Assembly (NCBI GenBank): GCA_946476985.1
Contig: CAMKWS010000002.1
Span: 57,958 to 121,957, forward strand
Length of the DNA: 64,000 nucleotides
Source: an uncultured Acetobacteraceae bacterium
GTDB lineage: Bacteria; Pseudomonadota; Alphaproteobacteria; Acetobacterales; Acetobacteraceae
Direction: 5' to 3'
The translations under genes were made by a program, and so were the position numbers. Of the stretch, positions 58,283-64,000 are shown one piece after another (the first letter of the stretch is position 1; each line of letters begins with the position of its first letter). The notes under the pieces were generated by a model that did not search any database, was not told the DNA's origin, and saw only the letters and a program-made list of their open reading frames with translations.

Positions 58283-59551
58283 ATGAGCGACCCGATTAAA
58301 CGCACCACTCTCGAAAATGGCTTAAACATCGTCACCGAACGTATGGAACGTGTTGAGACCGTCTCCTTCGGGGCTTACGTTGCTGCGGGCACTCGCCACG
58401 AGGATGAAGCCACAAATGGAGCGGCACATTTCCTAGAGCATATGGCCTTTAAAGGAACAGAACGACGCTCGGCCATTCGTATTGCTGAAGAAATTGAGAA
58501 TGTCGGCGGCTATATCAACGCTTATACAGCACGTGAAAACACCGCTTATTACGTCAAACTCCTTAAAGACGATCTCCCTCTTGGTGTGGATCTCATTGGC
58601 GATATCCTCACACACAGCACCTTTCTTCCTGAAGAAGTTGAACGTGAACGTGGGGTCATCCTCCAAGAGATCGGCCAAGCAAACGATACGCCAGACGATA
58701 TTATTTTTGACCATTTCCAAGAATGTGCATTCCCTAACCAACCTATGGGGCGACCCATCCTTGGCACAGCAGACGGCATCAGCACCATGAGCCGTGAAAC
58801 CCTTATGGGCTATATGCGCCAGCACTACAGCACCAAAAATATGGTCATCGCTGCAGCCGGGAATTTGCATCATGATGATGTGGTGGAGCTAGTCTGTAAA
58901 CATTTTGCAGATCTTCCTACCCACACACCGCCTAAAGCAGCACCAAGTGCTTATACTGGTGGCCTACACACAACAGACCGTAAGCTGGATCAAGTACATC
59001 TCCTGCTCGGCTTTCCTTCCCCTGGCTATCGGGAAAAAGGCTATTACAGCGCTATGATTCTCTCTACCCTTCTCGGTGGAGGAATGTCATCTCGCTTATT
59101 CCAAGAAATTCGTGAACGGCGTGGATTGGTTTACAGCATCTATTCTTTCGCCAGCCCATTTGCCGATAGCGGCCTCTTCGGCCTTTATGCAGGAACTGGG
59201 CCAGACAAAACGGATGAGCTTGTTCCTGCAGCTCTAGCCGAACTTCGCAACCTCCAAAATGGCCTTTCTGCCGAAGAGCTAGCTCGAGCTCGCACACAGC
59301 TTAAAGCCTCCTTGCTGATGTCATTAGAAAGTACAGGTAGCCGTTGTTCTCAAATTGCACGACAAATCCAAGTACATAATCGCATCATCTCAACTGAGGA
59401 TATGATCCGTAAAATTGATGCCGTGACAGAAGAAGACGTCCTCGCCATGGCACGGCAAATTTTTAACGGCACTCCCACCCTCACAACGATGGGACCAGCA
59501 AAAAACATTCCTTCCCCAGATGAGATCCACGCCAAATTGGTGGCCGCATGA
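58283..59551 (+). CDS. M16-family zinc peptidase (processing-peptidase-like)
   Basis: Zinc metallopeptidase of 422 residues, related to the mitochondrial processing peptidase beta subunit. The inverted zinc motif is HFLEHMAFKGT, with the distal Glu in ERGVILQEIGQA. The C-terminal half has the substrate-clamp pattern GGGMSSRLFQEIRERRGLVYS. The start at 58283 (MSDPIKRTTLENGLNI) fits the family; a longer frame from 58178 overlaps the hairpin. No signal peptide is seen. It overlaps the next gene by four bases. Confidence 0.93.
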   Translation: MSDPIKRTTLENGLNIVTERMERVETVSFGAYVAAGTRHEDEATNGAAHFLEHMAFKGTERRSAIRIAEEIENVGGYINAYTARENTAYYVKLLKDDLPLGVDLIGDILTHSTFLPEEVERERGVILQEIGQANDTPDDIIFDHFQECAFPNQPMGRPILGTADGISTMSRETLMGYMRQHYSTKNMVIAAAGNLHHDDVVELVCKHFADLPTHTPPKAAPSAYTGGLHTTDRKLDQVHLLLGFPSPGYREKGYYSAMILSTLLGGGMSSRLFQEIRERRGLVYSIYSFASPFADSGLFGLYAGTGPDKTDELVPAALAELRNLQNGLSAEELARARTQLKASLLMSLESTGSRCSQIARQIQVHNRIISTEDMIRKIDAVTEEDVLAMARQIFNGTPTLTTMGPAKNIPSPDEIHAKLVAA

Positions 59552-60897
59552 ATGACCTCCTCACAACCCTTGAGCACGCCCTAGCCACAGCCCGTCAACA
59601 TGGTGCTGACCATGCTGATGCATTCATCATACGTAGCCGCAGCCGCTCCGCGATGATACGCCAAGGCAATGCAGAGGGCATCCGCCATGCAGAAAGCCTT
59701 TCCCTAGGGCTCCGTGTCTTTCGTGAAGGCCGCATGGCGTCAGTCGCTGGAAATGACCTTTCTACTTCTGCGCTAAACCAGCTTGCAGAACGCGCTTGCG
59801 CCATGGCTCAAATGGTTCCCCCTTCTCCTTATGATGGGATCGCCGAGAACCCTCTTATTCCCGTCTCCGCAGAAGCTGTGCAGCGGTTAGAGCTGTATGA
59901 TACGCTCACACCACCTTCTATCTCGAACCTGCTTGACCACGCACGGGAGATTGAAACCTCAGCTCTGAGCTATGACGGCATCACCAATAGTAATGGAGCC
60001 TCTGCAAGCACGAGTGAGAGCGATGTTGCCCTTGCTACAAGCTCTGGCTTCTCTGGCGCATACCGCCGCACAAGCCACGGTTATGGCATTAGTGTGCTTG
60101 CTGGCACCGGCGCGCAAATGCAGCGTGATTATGCCTTCCATAGTGCCTTACATTGGAAGGATCTCCGCGCTGCAAAAGACCTCGGGCATGAAGCCGCCCA
60201 AAGAGCACTCGCACGCCTTAACCCCACACGCCCTAAAACAGGAACTTACCCTGTTGTGTTTGACCGCCGTGTTGCCGGCTCTCTTCTCGGACATTTTGCA
60301 GCTGCGATTAATGGTGCCGCCATTGTGCAGGGCACATCCTTCCTAAAAGATAAGCTAAACAAGCATATCTTCAGGCACGATATTCATATCACAGATGATC
60401 CTACCCTTCCTCGTATGGCAGGCTCTCACCCCTTTGATGGAGAAGGCACAGCTAGCCTGCCATTACAGCTCATTGAAGGAGGCGTCCTTAAAGACTGGCT
60501 TCTTGATAGCCGTTGTGCGCGCCAGCTTGGTTTGAACGGAAGCAATGGCCGTGCAGCACGCTCAACCGGTAGTGCTCCTCGCCCTGGTACAAGTAACCTC
60601 TTTATGCAGCCAGGCACGCTCTCCCCAGACGCATTGCGGCATGATATTAAAGAAGGTGTGCTTATTACCGAGCTCATGGGCAATGCCATTAACATGCTAA
60701 CTGGTGATTATAGCCGGGGTGGCTCCGGCTTTATGATCCGCAATGGTGAAATTGCAGAGCCTGTCTCGGGCATTACCATCGCAGGCAACCTTAATGATAT
60801 GTTTGCACGGCTCATACCTGCAAATGACTTAAACCTCCTAGAGGGCTTCCACACCCCGACCATCCGTATTGACCAGATGAGTCTTGCTGGAGACTAA
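59548..60897 (+). CDS. pmbA: TldD/PmbA-family metalloprotease subunit
   Basis: TldE/PmbA-type protein of 449 residues; with TldD it forms a protease that processes small peptides and antitoxins. The pattern GTYPVVFDRRVAGSLLGHF and the C-terminal NMLTGDYSRGGSGFMIRNGE are diagnostic of PmbA. The zinc-binding HExxxH of TldD is absent, as expected for this subunit. TldD itself is not in the window. It is translationally coupled to the M16 peptidase gene. Confidence 0.92.
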   Translation: MNDLLTTLEHALATARQHGADHADAFIIRSRSRSAMIRQGNAEGIRHAESLSLGLRVFREGRMASVAGNDLSTSALNQLAERACAMAQMVPPSPYDGIAENPLIPVSAEAVQRLELYDTLTPPSISNLLDHAREIETSALSYDGITNSNGASASTSESDVALATSSGFSGAYRRTSHGYGISVLAGTGAQMQRDYAFHSALHWKDLRAAKDLGHEAAQRALARLNPTRPKTGTYPVVFDRRVAGSLLGHFAAAINGAAIVQGTSFLKDKLNKHIFRHDIHITDDPTLPRMAGSHPFDGEGTASLPLQLIEGGVLKDWLLDSRCARQLGLNGSNGRAARSTGSAPRPGTSNLFMQPGTLSPDALRHDIKEGVLITELMGNAINMLTGDYSRGGSGFMIRNGEIAEPVSGITIAGNLNDMFARLIPANDLNLLEGFHTPTIRIDQMSLAGD

Positions 60898-60902
60898 AAC
60901 AC

Positions 60903-61868
60903 ATGCGTATTCGTTTTCTTCCCCTCACCGTAGCACTATTTTGTCTACCTCTTTTTGCCCTTGCCCCCGCAGCAGACGCTCGTGCAGGTATGGGGTCGTC
61001 TCTCGGTAGCCGTGGCTCTCGCACATGGAGCCCACCACCACGCACCAGCCTTGCCCCAAGCTGGACACGCCCTATGGACCGCAGCATGACGCCACGTACA
61101 CCGTCTTATGCCGCACCATCTATGAGTAGCCCTTTTAGCCGCCCTGCTTTTGGCGGGATGGCACGCCCCTCATTCGGGACACGTCATCCCTTCCTCACAG
61201 GCCTTGCTGGCGGGTTCTTAGGCGCTGGCCTCTTTGGCATGTTAAGCGGGCATGGCTTCTTTGGCGGCTTCACAGGTGGCGGCGGCGGGGGATCTTTCTT
61301 TGGATTTATCCTGCAAGTGCTCATTATTGGCTTCATTATCAATCTTGTCCTGCGTCTATGGCGCAAACCTGCCGATAATATGGGACAAAATAATGGGAGC
61401 GGTTTTGCCCCTATGAGTAATGCAGGACCATTCCCCTCCTCACAGGAAAGCACAACATCAGACATTGCTCTTACCGCTGAGGATTATACCGCCTTTCAGC
61501 AATTGCTCAGCAACGTGCAAGCCGCCTGGAGCGCACAGGACATGGCGTCCCTCCAACGCATGGCTACACCTGAAATGGTAAGCTATTTCAACAATCAGCT
61601 TTCAGAGCTTACAAGCCGTGGCGCACGCAATATTGTCTCGGATGTACGCTTCCTCCGTGGAGATCTAGCTGAAGCATGGCGTGAGGGCAATCTCAGCTAC
61701 GCAACTGTTGCGCTGCAATATTCTATGATTGATGTCACGACTGATTCTATGGGCAATGTACTCGATGGCAGTAAAACAGAGCCACAGACAGTCACTGAGC
61801 TATGGACATTCCTTCGTGCGGATGGCCGAGGGAATTGGATCCTCTCCGCTATCCAGCAAGCTGGTTAA
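60903..61868 (+). CDS. Tim44-domain protein with Gly/Ser/Pro-rich N terminus
   Basis: A 321-residue protein with a signal peptide (LFALAPAADA), then a low-complexity region rich in Ser, Pro and Arg. One or two membrane segments with a Gly-rich loop follow (GGFTGGGGGGSFFGFIL, then IIGFIINLVLRLW). A Tim44-like domain occupies residues 190-321 (DYTAFQQLLSNVQAAWSAQD). It is a paralogue-type partner of the Tim44-like gene near secB. It starts 5 bp after pmbA, so it is in that operon. Confidence 0.85.
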   Translation: MRIRFLPLTVALFCLPLFALAPAADARAGMGSSLGSRGSRTWSPPPRTSLAPSWTRPMDRSMTPRTPSYAAPSMSSPFSRPAFGGMARPSFGTRHPFLTGLAGGFLGAGLFGMLSGHGFFGGFTGGGGGGSFFGFILQVLIIGFIINLVLRLWRKPADNMGQNNGSGFAPMSNAGPFPSSQESTTSDIALTAEDYTAFQQLLSNVQAAWSAQDMASLQRMATPEMVSYFNNQLSELTSRGARNIVSDVRFLRGDLAEAWREGNLSYATVALQYSMIDVTTDSMGNVLDGSKTEPQTVTELWTFLRADGRGNWILSAIQQAG

Positions 61869-61894
61869 ATAAGGGGTAAAACAACCAAATTGAG

Positions 61895-61931
61895 AGAGCC
61901 GCCTTTCCCACACAGAAAGGCGGCTCTTTTT
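61895..61931 (+). terminator. Terminator after the Tim44-domain gene
   Basis: Perfect 13-bp stem AGAGCCGCCTTTC (61895-61907) / GAAAGGCGGCTCT (61915-61927) followed by a run of T. It ends the thrC-to-Tim44 group. Confidence 0.92.
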
Positions 61932-61980
61932 ATCCTCCTACCGCTATGTGTGGTGACCTTTACACTCCTATACACCGCAT

Positions 61981-62044
61981 AAAAAAACATCCCTCGCTGC
62001 TTCCAGAAAAGATATCTTAGAAAAGCAGCGGGGGATGTTTTTTT
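61981..62044. terminator. Bidirectional terminator, end of the cta remnant operon
   Basis: 17-bp stem (61986-62002 / 62023-62039) with one G-T wobble. Seven A precede it and a run of seven T follows it. It can stop leftward transcription from ctaD/ctaB and backs up the rightward terminator. Confidence 0.85.
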
Positions 62045-62098
62045 ACAATTACTCGCACCACGGCCGATGACAACGCCATGATGAAATACATACTTATC

Positions 62099-62206
62099 TT
62101 ACAAGCGATATAAGGCCACCACAAAAAGGGAAAGCACAAAGAATAACAACCCTACGACAATTCCAAAAAGGCGGCTCTGTCGACGTGGAGAGAAATTATC
62201 ACTCAT
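62099..62206 (-). CDS. Small CoxF-like membrane protein, 35 residues
   Basis: A 35-codon frame whose ATG (62206-62204) overlaps the ctaB stop as ATGA. The product begins MSDNFSPRRQSRLFGIVVG and continues as a single hydrophobic helix ending in a basic YRL. In alphaproteobacterial cytochrome c oxidase operons a short basic-plus-one-helix protein, CoxF, lies directly after ctaB; size, topology and place all fit. It is easily missed because of its length. ctaG and ctaE, which normally follow, are absent. Confidence 0.65.
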   Translation of the reverse strand: MSDNFSPRRQSRLFGIVVGLLFFVLSLFVVALYRL

Positions 62207-63168
62207 CCTAAAAGCACCCTATCAACTAACAATCCACAAAATAAAAAGAAGAGATACGCAAGAGAATAACGAAACGCATACCGCGCTGGCTTATCCTTAG
62301 TGAGGCTATTACCCTTCTCGTCCTGTTTATCAAATAGAACACGTAGCCCGTAATAAATAAAGCCTATTCCCAAAACCGCAGCACATACTGTGTAGAACCA
62401 GCCACACTGCCCTACAGCACTTGGTAAGAGGGAGACCGCTGTTAGAATAAAGGTATAAATAACAATTTGCCACCGCGTATGCCGTGCCCCTTTAACAACT
62501 GGCAACATCGGAATACCCGCAGTTTCATAATCTTTACACGCATAAAGTGCGAGTGACCAAAAATGCGGTGGTGTCCATAAAAATACAATGGCGAACATCA
62601 CAACAGGTAGGACATCCAGCGACCCCATCGTTGCTGCCCAGCCAATCATAGGTGGGAAAGCCCCAGCCGCCCCACCAATCACAATATTTTGTGGCGTACT
62701 GCGCTTCAGCCACATGGTGTAAATCACACCGTAAAAAAAGATCGAAAATGCCAGAATAAATGCAGCTAGAACATTTGTTGCTAACCATAAAAGCACAACA
62801 GATGCCACTGAAAGAACGATGGCATATATCAAAGCACTCTCTGGCTTTACCCGTCCATTAGGCACAGGTCTAACGGACGTCCGCTTCATGACAGCATCAA
62901 TATCGCGGTCATACCACATGTTGATTGCACCAGCCGCACCAGCGCCAATGCATATGCACGCCATAATCACCAACCCCACAGGGACAGAAGGCCAACGTGG
63001 CGCAACGGCAATACCCGCAACCCCTGTAAAGACGACAAGGGAAATCACCCGTGGTTTTAAAAGAGCAATCCAGTCTCGCAATGCGGCATCACCATCATGC
63101 CCTTCCAAGCGCATCACACCTAAAAACCACGCAATAGGTGATGATGATAGCTCTGGTGATAGCTGCAT
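62203..63168 (-). CDS. ctaB: Haem O synthase (protoheme IX farnesyltransferase)
   Basis: Membrane prenyltransferase that adds a farnesyl group to haem B to give haem O. 321 residues, UbiA superfamily, about nine membrane spans. The first Asp motif is NMWYDRDIDAVMKRTSVRP and the second region is ACKDYETAGIPMLPVVKG. The LLKPRVISLVVFTGVAG start region is typical. No other haem O synthase is visible near cyoABCD, so this gene very likely serves the quinol oxidase. It lies 10 bp after the ctaD remnant and overlaps the CoxF-like gene. Confidence 0.95.
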   Translation of the reverse strand: MQLSPELSSSPIAWFLGVMRLEGHDGDAALRDWIALLKPRVISLVVFTGVAGIAVAPRWPSVPVGLVIMACICIGAGAAGAINMWYDRDIDAVMKRTSVRPVPNGRVKPESALIYAIVLSVASVVLLWLATNVLAAFILAFSIFFYGVIYTMWLKRSTPQNIVIGGAAGAFPPMIGWAATMGSLDVLPVVMFAIVFLWTPPHFWSLALYACKDYETAGIPMLPVVKGARHTRWQIVIYTFILTAVSLLPSAVGQCGWFYTVCAAVLGIGFIYYGLRVLFDKQDEKGNSLTKDKPARYAFRYSLAYLFFLFCGLLVDRVLLG

Positions 63169-63178
63169 AATAGCCCCT

Positions 63179-64000
63179 CTACTCCTTAACTAAGGACCGC
63201 GTGACACGCACACGCTCCACTAGAAAACCATACCACATCATTCCAGAAGGTAGGGCAAACATCAGTAGGCTCATACCCATGAACAAAGCTGCGAACAAAG
63301 AGAAACTCGGCACAACAGAGCAGAGAGCTCCCACAAAAGTTACCCCGGCATGCAGAGCCGCAAAGATATGAAGGTGACGCTCATAATGGGAGAAACAGGC
63401 ACAGCACCAGCCATAAAATGCACAACTAAGGGCCAACAAACTCCCAAACATAGCCAACTGATGTCCCGCCCCACCAAAGGTAAAAAACGCTGGAAGAACC
63501 ATCAGATGCTGTAGCAAAGGAGCAGCGAACTCACCGCTCCACCCAGCAAGCAACAAAACTAAAGCGCCACTTGCCCAATAAGACGTTGCCTTAAAAGCGA
63601 AAGAACCACGCCATAAATCTACCACAAAACCGCACAAAAGTGTCATGCAAGGTAAAACCAGACCAAGAAACAGCCCAGCCCCATACACCGCCGGGGAAAC
63701 CCCTTTAAAAAGATAATCAGCCCATAACAACACAGGCAACACCCCCATAGCTCCAAACACATAAGGGGCTAACCGCGCTACCCAGCCACCTCGGGCTGCT
63801 TCTGGCAGAAGGAACGCAACAATAATTCCAACAGAAGGCACGCTGAGCAAGGTCATCTCTACACTGCCTCGCAATGTCGCCAGTAATGCCACAAGGCCAA
63901 TGCCATGGAGGATATTCTGGACCAATAACGCCAGCAAAACAGGTGCCACGACCAACACAGAAAGCGCACTACCAATAAAAGACCACACTAATGGAGAGAG
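63179..64000 (-). CDS. ctaD: Degenerate cytochrome c oxidase subunit I homologue (5' end outside window)
   Basis: An open frame of at least 273 codons that runs off the window edge. It has many membrane helices and aligns by eye with the C-terminal half of CtaD, but its catalytic residues are gone. GSVEMTLLSVPSVGII stands where [16 protein letters not shown] is expected (CuB His to Ser, cross-linked Tyr to Thr; Glu kept). LLWADYLF stands for VVWAHHMY (both CuB His lost). LPCMTLL stands for VPTGIKI (channel Lys lost). GGAGHQLAMFG stands for VAHFHYVLSLG (haem a3 His lost, haem a His kept). It sits before ctaB as in true ctaDB operons. It cannot be an oxidase; whether it is decaying or reused is unknown. 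Confidence 0.78.
   Translation of the reverse strand, partial: LSPLVWSFIGSALSVLVVAPVLLALLVQNILHGIGLVALLATLRGSVEMTLLSVPSVGIIVAFLLPEAARGGWVARLAPYVFGAMGVLPVLLWADYLFKGVSPAVYGAGLFLGLVLPCMTLLCGFVVDLWRGSFAFKATSYWASGALVLLLAGWSGEFAAPLLQHLMVLPAFFTFGGAGHQLAMFGSLLALSCAFYGWCCACFSHYERHLHIFAALHAGVTFVGALCSVVPSFSLFAALFMGMSLLMFALPSGMMWYGFLVERVRVTRSLVKE

Overview
The window is a gene-dense bacterial chromosome segment of roughly 50% GC by eye. It has no rRNA, tRNA, insertion sequence, prophage or CRISPR that I can see. Gene content points to an acetic acid bacterium (Acetobacteraceae, Alphaproteobacteria). The clues are a cyoABCD ubiquinol oxidase operon without cyoE, a decayed cytochrome c oxidase locus that keeps ctaB, class I lysyl-tRNA synthetase, the alphaproteobacterial secB/Tim44/mltA/smr and hemCD/tsaD-gpsA blocks, and an S4-protein/fdxA pair behind a Suv3-like helicase. 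The genus cannot be fixed from sequence reading alone.

Layout. 1-4.8 kb: 5'-complete but window-truncated M17 aminopeptidase, divergent from helicase, S4 protein and ferredoxin FdxA. 4.9-9 kb (minus): cyoDCBA, the working quinol oxidase. 9.3-15.7 kb: BI-1 membrane protein, a 2H-phosphoesterase relative that has lost its catalytic histidines, class I LysRS and a DinG-type helicase. 15.8-21.8 kb: phoU-phoB-phoR followed by a secreted phospholipase C/acid phosphatase-type enzyme and a di-haem cytochrome c peroxidase, with a good Pho-box match in front. 22-28.4 kb (minus): TonB receptor, groESL and MTA phosphorylase. 28.5-32.9 kb: hemF, then a Fur-box-preceded FecBCD-type iron ABC transporter. 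32.9-37.1 kb: smr, an orphan DNA methyltransferase, mltA, Tim44-like gene and divergent secB. 37.2-43.8 kb: hemDC, tsaD-gpsA, glutathione peroxidase, murJ and free-Met-sulfoxide reductase. 43.9-49.5 kb: mutS-glnD. 49.6-53.9 kb: Fur-box-flanked siderophore receptor and divergent PepSY membrane proteins. 53.8-61.9 kb: TPR-glycosyltransferase-like protein, an MRJP/yellow-family beta-propeller, thrC, an M16 peptidase, a TldD/PmbA protease and a second Tim44-domain protein. 62.1-64 kb (minus): ctaD remnant, ctaB and a 35-codon coxF-like gene.

The most interesting feature is the respiratory pair at the two ends. The cyo operon encodes a catalytically complete haem-copper quinol oxidase but lacks its own haem O synthase gene. 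The haem O synthase (ctaB) sits 53 kb away inside a fossil cytochrome c oxidase operon. The subunit I homologue there keeps a long open frame and the fold pattern, but it has lost every CuB ligand and the haem a3 ligand. A tiny coxF-like gene overlaps the ctaB stop codon by ATGA and was probably missed by annotation pipelines. A second theme is iron and haem supply for this respiratory chain: hemF, hemC, hemD, two TonB receptors, an iron ABC transporter and PepSY proteins, with candidate Fur boxes at three places.
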